Assembly: GCA_963792075.1 (NCBI GenBank)
Contig: CAWBUW010000002.1
Coordinates: forward strand, 762,378 to 826,377
Direction of reading: 5' to 3'
DNA: 64,000 nucleotides
Source of the DNA: CAWBUW01 sp963792075
GTDB lineage: Bacteria > Chloroflexota > Anaerolineae > Anaerolineales > UBA4823
Shown here: piece after piece, positions 1 through 8,949 of the stretch
How the letters are laid out: every line of letters starts with the position of its first letter
Numbering within the stretch: position 1 is the stretch's first letter
Position numbers and translations under genes: made by a program
The notes under the pieces: model-generated
The model's input: the letters and a program-made list of their open reading frames with translations, nothing else
Database searches by the model: none
Told to the model about the DNA's origin: nothing

Positions 1-1
1 G

Positions 2-709
2 GTGACGGCAGTGGCTGCCTCCCAGACCAATTTGCATGAGCTGCTGGATAACGTGGCGCAGAAATTGCGCGCGGGGTTGGACTTGTTCCACTGTGGCGTG
101 ATCATGCTAAATGCACAGGATAAGAATACGATATTGCCCACCGACACTGGCACACTTGTGACGAATGCTTGCGCCGATCCCTTCCACCCCGCGGTTCGAA
201 TGGTGGGTACTTCGCTGCCCGTTTTTGCCAGGGGGGCCGATGGTCCATCTCCATTTGAAGTTGCCTTCCATGATCGGAAAACAGTAGTTGTTTACGCTGC
301 ACAGCAGTCACTGCCGGATGGGACGTTGCGTAATTTCGCCCGGCAGCGTGAGAGCACAACAATGTTGATTACCCCGCTGGTATCTCGCGGCCAGGTGATT
401 GGTTTCCTGGTGATGGACAGCATCGAGGTGAACCGATATTACGCGGATGAAGATGTGCAACTGCTGGACCAGATCAGTTTGCAGATCTCATCTGCCATGG
501 ACGTAGCGGTCAGCTTCGAACAAACCACACGGAGGGCAGAACGCGAGCAAAAGACAGGCGAGATCACCGGCCGTATCCGAGAAACGATGGATATCGATTC
601 AATCTTGCGTACAGCAGCCCAAGAAGTACAACGGCTGTTGGATGTTCCTGAAGTGACTGTACACTTGGTTAGCCCAGAGGAAGAGACCGATGCGTCTGTT
701 CAAGCCTAA
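2..709 (+). CDS. GAF-domain protein, 5'-truncated by the window edge
   Basis: The reading frame is open from the first bases, so the true start probably lies upstream. The visible 235 residues hold one GAF domain (about residues 10-170) and then a linker beginning RAEREQKTGEITGRI that runs into the first strand of what would be another GAF domain (VTVHLV) and stops. No kinase or output domain is present. The stop overlaps the next gene by 20 nt, so the two are translationally coupled. The linker also occurs at the C-terminus of the next three proteins, and its DNA (530-549) shares a run of about 20 bases with 7950-7969, showing close paralogy. Ligand unknown; probably a cytoplasmic part of a membrane sensor like its neighbours. 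Confidence 0.8.
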   Translation: MTAVAASQTNLHELLDNVAQKLRAGLDLFHCGVIMLNAQDKNTILPTDTGTLVTNACADPFHPAVRMVGTSLPVFARGADGPSPFEVAFHDRKTVVVYAAQQSLPDGTLRNFARQRESTTMLITPLVSRGQVIGFLVMDSIEVNRYYADEDVQLLDQISLQISSAMDVAVSFEQTTRRAEREQKTGEITGRIRETMDIDSILRTAAQEVQRLLDVPEVTVHLVSPEEETDASVQA

Positions 710-3700
710 TCCACGTTTTACCTCACCGGAACAAGCTGAGCGGGCCCAATTGATGGCGCCCAGCGTGCTCGTCATCCTCCTCACGATCGCAATCATCGTG
801 GTGGGATATGTACTCTCTCGCCAGACGAGTACGGAGGCGGTCACAGTCCAAGCTTATCTTACCAATCTACAGCGTTTGTGGCCTTTATCGGTAGATACAC
901 TAGATCAGTACCTGGAAAATGTTGCATTACCTCTGTTCTGGTTTGGTCTGTTGATATCCTGGTTGATAGCGTTGGTCGCGCTGGCTGTATCCCGCCGCAA
1001 TTCAGTCGTTATGCTGATCTTGATGGCGCTCTCCGTATACGGGCTTTTCTTGTACATTCCGCTTATCTTTGGGGGAGTAGTACTGCTGGCAGATCTGCTG
1101 CTGTTGCTGCTCGTGGCTCTAACCAGTGGTCGGCTGTTTAGCGAAAGTTTGACCGCTCGGTTCATGACTTTTGCGATCGGCAATAGCATATTGGCCTTAA
1201 TCCTGGATTTGTTTGTTCCCTGGAAGCGACTCGCGCCAATTTCAGAAGGGGTGATGTATGTTTTATACGCGGTGTTGCTCCTTTCGTTTGGGACGGTGGT
1301 TGCGTCGGGTTTCCGGCGTTATCCGCTGCGTCAGAAGCTTCTTTTCACCATGGCAGGGGTCAGTGTTCTCTCAATTGTTGCTGTAGCAGTCGTTTCGATT
1401 GGTAGCACACAGACCTCGATCCGCAGCACCGCCAGCCAGGCTTTGCTCACTGCGGCCTCGCAGGCAGCTAACGGTGTGGATGGTTTTATCAACAGCATCA
1501 GTGAATCGCTGGCCTCGGAAGCACAAAACGAAGTCTTCATTAATTACCTGACTCGGCCTGCTTCTTATCGCACCCCAGAAGTGGAGAATGGTGTTAACAG
1601 CGTGCTGCGCCAAATGCTGTCCAGGCGATCGGCTGCCTCCAGCGTGAGCACCAACCGCCTGAGCTATTTGCAGGGGTACAGTCTATTAGACAATAACGGG
1701 GTTGTGGTTCGGGATACTGAACCCCTCTTTGTCGGGGAAGATATGTCCCAGGATGAAATCTTCCTGCGGCCTTTTATCGACTCTAAGACTTTCGTTACCG
1801 CTGTGCGTTTCGATAGCGCCGGACGACCGTTCATTTACTTTTCAACCCCTGTCTATACGGGCGGTGGCGCAATTGCTGGCATCCTGGCGGCGCGGTTCAA
1901 TGGCCTCGTCCTTCAACAGCTCGTCTACGAATCAAATGACCTGGCCGGGCCAGGTTCTTATGCCATTCTGTTTGAGGATCAGTATTACATCGAAATGGGG
2001 AATGGCAATAACGCTCAGTTAAATTTCAAAATGCCTTTGCCCGCCAGTGATGCATTGTTAGCTGAAATCAAGGCGAAGCAATTGCTTTCCAGCCGGCCTG
2101 GCGCCCAAACCACATCCAATCAACTTGAGTTAGGGGTAGCGCTGGAGCAGATGCGGCCGTTGTGGGAAGAATACGCCCTGGCCCGGTCAACCGGTGAGGC
2201 CCACCTGGCTGAAGTGCCTACCAGTGAAAGGGATCCGGAAAGACGTCTTTTAAACGCACAATTAAGCGTCTTGCAAAGTAAGCTGTCGTTCACATATCCC
2301 GATTTTTTAAACAAGAAACCAACTCTCACCGCATTTACTGGCTTAAGGAGTACTCCCTGGTATATCGTCTACACACAGGCGGAAGAATATTTCCTTGCGC
2401 CAGTGAAGACTCAAGCCCGTAATATTCAGTTGCTGGCGCTGGCTATTGCCTTGGGGGCGGCTGTACTGGCATTCGTCCTGGCGCAGTTTTTGGCGGAGCC
2501 GATTGCAGGACTGACCCAGGTAGCGAGTGGCATCGCTTCCGGTGATTTCTCTCACCAGGTGCCTATAGAGGCCAATGATGAGATTGGCAAGCTGGCCCAA
2601 ACTGTGAATTTGATGGCCGGTCAGTTGGAGCAAACCCTAACCGGCCTTGAAAAACGAGTTGAGGAACGCACGAGTGACCTGTTGCGACGGTCCACTCAAA
2701 TGCAAGCTGCGGCAGAAGTAGGCCGTACTGCATCTAACCTGCGTAGTATCAATGAACTGTTGCCCCGGATTTGCCAACTGATCAGCGAGCGGTTCAGCCT
2801 TTATCATGTTGGCATCTTTCTGATTGACGAAACTGGCCGCTTTGCAGTGCTGCGCGCCTCCAACAGTGAGGGCGGGCGGCGCATGCTAGAACGTGGCCAC
2901 CGGCTGGGGGTTGGTCAGCAAGGAATTGTGGGGTACGTTACTTCTGTTGGCCAGTCGCGCATCGCGTTAGATGTTGGGGATGATGCGGTTTTCTTTAACA
3001 ATCCGGATCTGCCCCTCACGCGTTCGGAGGTGGCCTTACCTCTGCAAGCTGGTGGACGCTTGTTTGGCGCTTTGGATGTGCAGAGTACGGAGTCGGCAGC
3101 CTTTTCGACCGATGATGTCGTAGTGCTGCAGGTGATGGCTGACCTGGTCGCCACAGCGATTGAAAATGCGCGTTTGTTAGGAGAAAGCCAGCAAGCTTTG
3201 GAAACAACGCGGCGGGCATACGGCGAGATCAGCCGCCGGGGTTGGTCGGATCTCTTACGTACACAAGAAGCACTGGGTTATCGCAGTACTGACCGAGGTG
3301 TTTTCTTAACCTCGAAAGAGAGTAAGGTGGAAGGTCCACAGGACGAGTCTTCGATCGCTCCTGAAAAGGCCAGCCTGCCAATTCCTGTTTCGACGGATGA
3401 GGCCAAAGAAAGCCCATTATCCATCCCGATCTGGGTGCGTGACTCAGTTGTGGGCTACCTTGAAACAAGTAAACCAAGCGAAAAAGGATCTTGGTCTGAG
3501 GAAGAAATTGAAACGGTCACAAAGATCGTCGAACAACTGGGGGTGGCGCTGGAAGGCGCCCGGTTGTACAAGGGGAGTCAGATCCAAGCAGAACGCGAAC
3601 GCCTGATCTCAGAAATCACCTCACGCATGCGCGAGAGCTTGGACGTGGAGGCTGTACTGCAGGTCGCTGCGGGGCAGATTCGCCAGGCATTGGAATTAAA

Positions 3701-3761
3701 AACGGTCACGGTTTCGCTGGGTGTAGATGAAATATCCCCCGCGGGCGAACCTGTGGAGTAG
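690..3761 (+). CDS. Membrane sensor protein: multi-TM, extracytoplasmic domain, HAMP, two GAF domains, no kinase
   Basis: 1,023 residues. Five or six hydrophobic helices lie between about residues 24 and 240. An extracytoplasmic region of about 330 residues follows that looks Cache-like, with a conserved-looking SLLDNNGVVV segment. Then come a TM helix (about 578-602), HAMP (602-650), a full GAF domain (about 664-834, with YHVGIFLID and DAVFFNNPDLPLTRSE) and a second, shorter GAF-like domain (about 860-985). The last 35 residues are the RESLDVEAVLQVAAGQ linker shared with neighbours. No H-box, ATPase, GGDEF or methyl-accepting region is visible, so it must signal through a partner, most simply the hybrid kinase downstream. 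ATG at 690 follows an AGAGGAAGAG purine run inside the upstream gene. Signal unknown. Confidence 0.9.
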   Translation: MRLFKPNPRFTSPEQAERAQLMAPSVLVILLTIAIIVVGYVLSRQTSTEAVTVQAYLTNLQRLWPLSVDTLDQYLENVALPLFWFGLLISWLIALVALAVSRRNSVVMLILMALSVYGLFLYIPLIFGGVVLLADLLLLLLVALTSGRLFSESLTARFMTFAIGNSILALILDLFVPWKRLAPISEGVMYVLYAVLLLSFGTVVASGFRRYPLRQKLLFTMAGVSVLSIVAVAVVSIGSTQTSIRSTASQALLTAASQAANGVDGFINSISESLASEAQNEVFINYLTRPASYRTPEVENGVNSVLRQMLSRRSAASSVSTNRLSYLQGYSLLDNNGVVVRDTEPLFVGEDMSQDEIFLRPFIDSKTFVTAVRFDSAGRPFIYFSTPVYTGGGAIAGILAARFNGLVLQQLVYESNDLAGPGSYAILFEDQYYIEMGNGNNAQLNFKMPLPASDALLAEIKAKQLLSSRPGAQTTSNQLELGVALEQMRPLWEEYALARSTGEAHLAEVPTSERDPERRLLNAQLSVLQSKLSFTYPDFLNKKPTLTAFTGLRSTPWYIVYTQAEEYFLAPVKTQARNIQLLALAIALGAAVLAFVLAQFLAEPIAGLTQVASGIASGDFSHQVPIEANDEIGKLAQTVNLMAGQLEQTLTGLEKRVEERTSDLLRRSTQMQAAAEVGRTASNLRSINELLPRICQLISERFSLYHVGIFLIDETGRFAVLRASNSEGGRRMLERGHRLGVGQQGIVGYVTSVGQSRIALDVGDDAVFFNNPDLPLTRSEVALPLQAGGRLFGALDVQSTESAAFSTDDVVVLQVMADLVATAIENARLLGESQQALETTRRAYGEISRRGWSDLLRTQEALGYRSTDRGVFLTSKESKVEGPQDESSIAPEKASLPIPVSTDEAKESPLSIPIWVRDSVVGYLETSKPSEKGSWSEEEIETVTKIVEQLGVALEGARLYKGSQIQAERERLISEITSRMRESLDVEAVLQVAAGQIRQALELKTVTVSLGVDEISPAGEPVE

Positions 3762-3765
3762 ACCC

Positions 3766-5727
3766 ATGAACCCACCTGATAAAACCCCACGCATTTCTGC
3801 CCGGCCATCTGCTGCTCCTCATCCGAGCCCACGGGGTAAAGCGACCCGGTACCGGTTTGGCTTGCAGCCACGCCTGATGATTAATTTTATTTTACTAGCC
3901 TTGGTTAGCGCAGCCCTGATGATCGTCGTGATGTTCCTCACTGCGCGTTACCAGCTACACCAGAGTATCAGCCAGCGTCTGGAAAGCATGCTCAAGATTG
4001 CTGTGTTGCAAATAGACGTGGAAGAGGTAGTTGGGCTCACCGATCCAGCGCAAATGGAAAGCAATGAATACCTCAACCTGCAAAACCAGATGTTGGCCAT
4101 CCAGGCCACATCCCCAGATATTGCTAACTTGTATGCAATGCGTCGCAACGCAGCCGGGGAAATCGAATTTATTATTAATACTGGCGAAGACCCTTTCAAA
4201 TTGGGCGAAATCTATAAGGGTCCCAGTACCACCCTGGTTGAAAATTTTGACACGATGAGTGGCCTGGTTGTTGAACAAAATTTCCACACCGGTCAATCAG
4301 GCACCTGGCTTTCGGGGTATATGCCCCTCTATGCACAGGATGGTGAGCGTAGAATTATCTTGGCCATGGACCTGACTGCCGCCAGCGTGCTGGCCGATGA
4401 ACGACAGCTTCAGTTAATGGGGCTGATTGCATTGATCCTGGCAATCCTGGTTGCTGCTGTGGCAGGTTGGCTGATCGGTTGGAGCATTGTTTCACCAATT
4501 GTCAAAATGACAGATAGCGCGCGCCGCAACCATGGGGGAGGCCTCGCTTACCAGGCAAGTATCCAAACAAGGGATGAACGCCAGGAACTGGCGGAAGAAA
4601 TCAGCTTGATGACCAGGCGCATGCGCGAGATGGTAGAGGGTCTTGAGGAACGTGTTCGAGAACGTTCGCATGAGGCTCAAACGCATTCGCTGTACCTGGA
4701 AGCCGCCTCGGAAGTAAGCCAGGCTGTGACCTCCATGGTCGATACAGAACAGTTGACACAGGAATTGGTCGAGCAGATCCGTAAAAGCTTCAGCATGTAT
4801 TATGTAGGCTTGTTCCTCCTGGATGAAACTCAAACCTGGGTTGTGTTGCGCGCTGGGACTGGCGAGGCCGGGCAGAAAATGATCGCCCGCGGTCATCGCA
4901 GGAAAATTGGCGAAGGTATGGTGGGCTGGAGCGTGGCCAACAACCAGGCGCGCATTGCTACGGAAGCGCGCGAAGACCTGCAGCGCGTATCCGCTTCTGA
5001 ATTGCCCGATACCCGCTCAGAGCTGGCAATCCCGCTGCGTTCGCGCGGCCTGGTGATCGGCGCTTTGACGGTGCAGAGCGACCGGTACAATGCTTTTGAT
5101 CCTCAATTGGTCACAGTGCTGCAGACGATGGCGGACCAGGTGGCCGCAGCGCTGGATAATGCCCGCTTATTCTCCGAAAGCCGCTCGGTGGTAGAAGCCC
5201 TGGACCGAGCAAACCAGGAACTGAACCGTCAGACCTGGACGGCTTTGTTGAGGCAGCTTGGTGCCGGCGGACGGGTAGCTTTCCAGGCGGACGAAAGTGG
5301 CGTACAGAAACACAGCGGGAAACAAGCCTTCGAACTTCTGGAGGGGAGTGACAGCCAGCAAGGGGAGGGCCCTGTATTCTCGCTCCCCGTGCAGGTGAGA
5401 GGCACGACCTTAGGATATTTGCGAGTTGAAAAACCAGCCGCTGCCGAGGGAGTAGAACAGAGCTGGTCCAGGGAAGAAAAAACCTTGCTGCAAGCTCTGG
5501 CGGAGCAACTGGGCGTGGCGCTTGAAAATGCCCGTCTGTACAGCGCGACCCAACAGGGTGCAGCGCGTGAGCGCATCATTTCCGAAATTACCGGGAAAGT
5601 GCATGCCTCCACGAATGTCGATACCATTCTAAAAACAGCAGCACAAGAATTGGCCTTAGCCTTGCACCTTCCCAGTACCACGATCCAGTTAAGACCGTTG
5701 GATCGTGACGATCAATCTACGTCTTGA
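3766..5727 (+). CDS. Membrane sensor protein: Cache-like domain, HAMP, two GAF domains, no kinase
   Basis: 653 residues from ATG 3766, which sits 4 nt after the previous stop with GGAG 8 nt upstream; an in-frame ATG at 3727 would add 13 residues inside the previous gene and is less likely. Order: short Pro/Arg-rich cytoplasmic N-terminus, TM (about 38-59), extracytoplasmic Cache-like domain of about 155 residues, TM (about 218-242), HAMP (to about 295), GAF with YYVGLFLLDETQ (about 298-471), second GAF-like domain (about 485-592), and the shared terminal linker (ARERIISEITGKV). No catalytic output domain. It has the same architecture as both neighbours, so it arose by duplication, and probably presents a signal to the shared kinase. 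Confidence 0.9.
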   Translation: MNPPDKTPRISARPSAAPHPSPRGKATRYRFGLQPRLMINFILLALVSAALMIVVMFLTARYQLHQSISQRLESMLKIAVLQIDVEEVVGLTDPAQMESNEYLNLQNQMLAIQATSPDIANLYAMRRNAAGEIEFIINTGEDPFKLGEIYKGPSTTLVENFDTMSGLVVEQNFHTGQSGTWLSGYMPLYAQDGERRIILAMDLTAASVLADERQLQLMGLIALILAILVAAVAGWLIGWSIVSPIVKMTDSARRNHGGGLAYQASIQTRDERQELAEEISLMTRRMREMVEGLEERVRERSHEAQTHSLYLEAASEVSQAVTSMVDTEQLTQELVEQIRKSFSMYYVGLFLLDETQTWVVLRAGTGEAGQKMIARGHRRKIGEGMVGWSVANNQARIATEAREDLQRVSASELPDTRSELAIPLRSRGLVIGALTVQSDRYNAFDPQLVTVLQTMADQVAAALDNARLFSESRSVVEALDRANQELNRQTWTALLRQLGAGGRVAFQADESGVQKHSGKQAFELLEGSDSQQGEGPVFSLPVQVRGTTLGYLRVEKPAAAEGVEQSWSREEKTLLQALAEQLGVALENARLYSATQQGAARERIISEITGKVHASTNVDTILKTAAQELALALHLPSTTIQLRPLDRDDQSTS

Positions 5728-5755
5728 TTCCGTGGTGAAATAGAGCCAGACGCCT

Positions 5756-8116
5756 ATGAACAGTATTATCGTCAAAATCGTGATCCCATTTACGCTGTTG
5801 GTGTTAGTGGTTGTCGGCGTGCTGGCAACTTTTAACTATGTCACCACCCGCGACGCTCTGATGGAATCTGCCAACCAGAACTTGCTGGCTTCTGCCCGCC
5901 AAACGGTTAACAGTTTGCGCACCTACATGAATAGCAACTCGAGTTTTCTGGAATTTGCGATGGAGGCTTACCAATCTTTGTTTATATCCTATCTAACCTT
6001 ACCGGTTGGAGAGCGGCATGGCAGTATTCAAGAGCAGATTGTCAGAATGCAGTTAGCCGACCTGGCAGCAGAGCGGAATGTGGTTTCGTATGCGCTTTTG
6101 GATCGCGTCGGCAAAATATGGTTAAACTCGAATACCCCGGTAGAAGAAACTGATGCACTGCCCAATGGTTTTGACTTGGACCTGACAGACCCGCTCTACG
6201 TGAATAAAGTCATGCTGACCGGTTTGCCATACATTTCCCCGGTGGTTTTTTCATCTGATTTCGCTTATCCGGTGATTTTCTTTGTCTCGCGGGTGCGTGA
6301 TGCACAAGGAACGCCGATCGGAATGCTCATGGCAGTGTATAAAGCCTCCGCGCTGCAGGAGCAGTTGGCATTGAATGCCGGCCTGGCCGGGGAGAGTTCT
6401 TTTGCTGTGCTGGTTGATGAAAACAATCTGCGCCTAGGGCATGGTTCCGATACGGCCGCTCTTTACACATTTGTGGTCGCACCGGGTGAAGAGCAAACGC
6501 TGAAGCTGTTAGCTGACCGCCGCATACCTGCGACCTCGCTCAACCAGACCGTGGTGGCCGCTCCAGATTTCGCGGCCGGCCTGGCAAATGCAGGCGAAGT
6601 GCCTTTCTTCTCTACATTGGAGAGTGGATTGACTGGTGTGGTCTACTCGGCTGCTGCGGTCAATATGGCGGAGACGAATTGGACGGTTGTGTTCATGCAG
6701 CCGCAATCGGTATTCCTGGAACCGGTCAACCAGCAGACGCGTAATACGCTATTCTTGGCGGCCGGAGTGGCTGGCCTGGCGGTGATCGCCTCACTTCTAT
6801 TAGGGCGAGCCCTAGCACAGCCGATCCGCAGCCTGACGCTGGTGGCGGAAAAGGTTGCCACGGGAGATGTGAATGTGCGCGCCGAAGTAAAAACAGGTGT
6901 GTTCGCAGCCCCCGATGAGCTGGGGACATTGGCGCTGGCATTTAATGTAATGAATGCTCGCCAGCGCCAGGCTCGCGATGAATTGGAGAGCCGTGTAGAA
7001 GCTCGTACCGCGGACCTGGCCAAGGCGTCGGAACAGATGCGTTACCGCGCAGCGCAACTCCAGGCGGTGTCTGAGGTCGCTCGGGCGATTGCATCGGAGC
7101 AGGATCTGGAACGCCTGCTGCCGTTGGTCACGCAGACGATCTCCGAGCGGTTTGGTTACTACCATGTGGGCATTTTCCTGCTGGATAACGTAAAAGAATA
7201 CGCGGTGCTGCGCGCAGCGAACAGTGAAGGCGGCCAGCGTATGCTCACTCGCAACCACAAGTTGAAAATCGGCCAGGTAGGTATTATTGGGTTTGTCACA
7301 GCTCAAGGTCAGCCTCGATTGGCATTGGATGTGGGTAAAGACGCCGTTTTCTTCGATAATCCTGATCTTTCGTCCACACGCTCTGAGGTTGGCTTACCAC
7401 TCAAGTTCCATGGTGAAGTGATCGGCGCGCTAGATGCTCAAAGTACGCAGCCATCGGCTTTTTCGCAAGAAGATTTGGCTGTGTTGACCACGCTGGCGGA
7501 CCAGGTGGCGATCGCGATTGAAAACGCGCGCTTGTTTGGTGAAGCGATCCAGACGGTGTCTGAGCTCCAGGTGGCGCAACGTGAATATCTCCAGAAAGAG
7601 TGGTCACGGGTGGTGGCGAACCGGCAGGAGATTGGTTTCCTTTACCAACAGGGCAAACTCACTCCCCTTTCGGATAACCTGAAGCAGATGGAGCTTGATC
7701 TGTGGCACGACCTGGAGGCGCAGGGTTTTGTAGTCAAGCAAGGCGTTGGCGCTACAACCTCTCAGCCAGGGGAAGCCGGCCCTGCACTGATGGTGCCTAT
7801 TACGCTCCGCGGTCAGGTGATCGGTGCGATTGACTTACAAGAAAGCGACCCGGACCGCGTTTGGACAGATGATGAAATCAGCCTGGCAAGGGCAGTTGCA
7901 GAGCAGGTGGGCCTGGCATTGGAAAATGCCCGCCTGGTAGAGGAAACCCAACGGAGGGCAGAACGCGAGCATCTGGTCACTGCGATCACAACTCGCTTGC
8001 GAGTATCGAACGATCCTCAGGTGATCCTACAAACTGCGGCCGCAGAATTACGCCAGGCGCTGCAAGCGAGCACGGCACAGGTAACGGTACAACCCAAGCA
8101 AGTTGATAGCGAATAG
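5756..8116 (+). CDS. Membrane sensor protein: Cache-like domain, HAMP, two GAF domains, no kinase
   Basis: 786 residues. An N-terminal TM helix (about 5-27) and a second at about 331-355 enclose a large extracytoplasmic domain of about 300 residues, typical in size for a double Cache domain. HAMP follows (355-405), then a full GAF domain (about 425-597; YYHVGIFLLDN, DAVFFDNPDLSSTRSE) very close in sequence to the GAF of the 690-3761 protein, a second GAF-like domain (610-730) and the shared C-terminal linker (RAEREHLVTAITTRL). No kinase or other output. The gene lies 28 nt after the previous one, in the same operon. The different extracytoplasmic domains suggest each paralogue detects a different stimulus while sharing one cytoplasmic interface; this is inference. 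Confidence 0.9.
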   Translation: MNSIIVKIVIPFTLLVLVVVGVLATFNYVTTRDALMESANQNLLASARQTVNSLRTYMNSNSSFLEFAMEAYQSLFISYLTLPVGERHGSIQEQIVRMQLADLAAERNVVSYALLDRVGKIWLNSNTPVEETDALPNGFDLDLTDPLYVNKVMLTGLPYISPVVFSSDFAYPVIFFVSRVRDAQGTPIGMLMAVYKASALQEQLALNAGLAGESSFAVLVDENNLRLGHGSDTAALYTFVVAPGEEQTLKLLADRRIPATSLNQTVVAAPDFAAGLANAGEVPFFSTLESGLTGVVYSAAAVNMAETNWTVVFMQPQSVFLEPVNQQTRNTLFLAAGVAGLAVIASLLLGRALAQPIRSLTLVAEKVATGDVNVRAEVKTGVFAAPDELGTLALAFNVMNARQRQARDELESRVEARTADLAKASEQMRYRAAQLQAVSEVARAIASEQDLERLLPLVTQTISERFGYYHVGIFLLDNVKEYAVLRAANSEGGQRMLTRNHKLKIGQVGIIGFVTAQGQPRLALDVGKDAVFFDNPDLSSTRSEVGLPLKFHGEVIGALDAQSTQPSAFSQEDLAVLTTLADQVAIAIENARLFGEAIQTVSELQVAQREYLQKEWSRVVANRQEIGFLYQQGKLTPLSDNLKQMELDLWHDLEAQGFVVKQGVGATTSQPGEAGPALMVPITLRGQVIGAIDLQESDPDRVWTDDEISLARAVAEQVGLALENARLVEETQRRAEREHLVTAITTRLRVSNDPQVILQTAAAELRQALQASTAQVTVQPKQVDSE

Positions 8117-8160
8117 ACATCAATCCTATTGAGCAAAGATTGGATGGTTTCAAAAAAGCT

Positions 8161-8949
8161 ATGTACACAATCTCGATCACGAATGAAAAAGGCGGAGTAG
8201 CAAAGACCACTACCGCGCTGTCGTTAGGGGGAGCGCTGGTAGAAGCTGGTTATGAAGTGTTGTTGGTGGATCTAGACACACAGGCAAACCTAACCTTAGG
8301 GATGGGCTTGACCCCGGCAAAAATGCACCGTACCAGCGCTGATGTATTAATGAATGCGGCCACGCTGGTCTCTGCCAGCCGCGAAACGGATATCCCAGGT
8401 TTGGATATTGTGCCATCGAATGCAGAGATGGGCATGGCGGAGCGTTTTTTGCCTGTGCGGCAGAATTTTGAAGAGCTGCTGAAAACCGCGTTGGCAGGCG
8501 CCATAAAGTATGATTATATTCTGTTGGATTGCCCTCCTTCGCTCGGCGCGGTGACGATGAATGCCTTGAAAGCCGCTGACCTGGTGATTGCCCCGACCCA
8601 ACCGGAATATTTTTCCGTTTATGGTCTACGCAGTGTCATGTCTGCGATTCGCAAAGTGCGGGCACAAGGTAACCCAGACCTGGCCTATTATATTTTGATT
8701 ACGATGATGGACCGGCGCAACCGGATACACCGCACCCTGCGAGACCAGTTACAAAATACGTTTGGCGATGGCTTATTGAAAACGATCATTGAGGTGGATA
8801 CAAAGCTACGCGAGAGCAGCGTGGCCGGAAAGCCAATCACGTTCACCAGTCCGAGCAGCCGCGGCGCGGGCCAATACCGCGCATTGGCTCAGGAGTTGAT
8901 TCAGGATGTCAAAGAGCGAAACACCGAAGAAGCTGCAGAAGCGGATTGA
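8161..8949 (+). CDS. ParA/MinD-type P-loop ATPase
   Basis: 262 residues from ATG 8161; a TTG at 8140 would add 7 residues. The N-terminus has the deviant Walker A box of the family, KGGVAKTT (residues 10-17), followed by VLLVDLDTQANLT (Walker A') and DYILLDCPPSLG (Walker B). Family members dimerise on ATP and bind DNA or membrane non-specifically to position cargo (plasmids, chemoreceptor arrays, carboxysomes). No parB or obvious parS cluster is nearby and the gene is locked inside a signalling operon, its 3' end overlapping the giant kinase gene by 44 nt. A role in positioning or partitioning the sensor array, like ParC for chemotaxis arrays, is plausible but inferred. Confidence 0.9.
   Translation: MYTISITNEKGGVAKTTTALSLGGALVEAGYEVLLVDLDTQANLTLGMGLTPAKMHRTSADVLMNAATLVSASRETDIPGLDIVPSNAEMGMAERFLPVRQNFEELLKTALAGAIKYDYILLDCPPSLGAVTMNALKAADLVIAPTQPEYFSVYGLRSVMSAIRKVRAQGNPDLAYYILITMMDRRNRIHRTLRDQLQNTFGDGLLKTIIEVDTKLRESSVAGKPITFTSPSSRGAGQYRALAQELIQDVKERNTEEAAEAD

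Noticed and set aside
8161..8949. Plasmid partition system
   Set aside because: No ParB, no parS-like repeats and no replication gene nearby; the gene is translationally coupled to a kinase.
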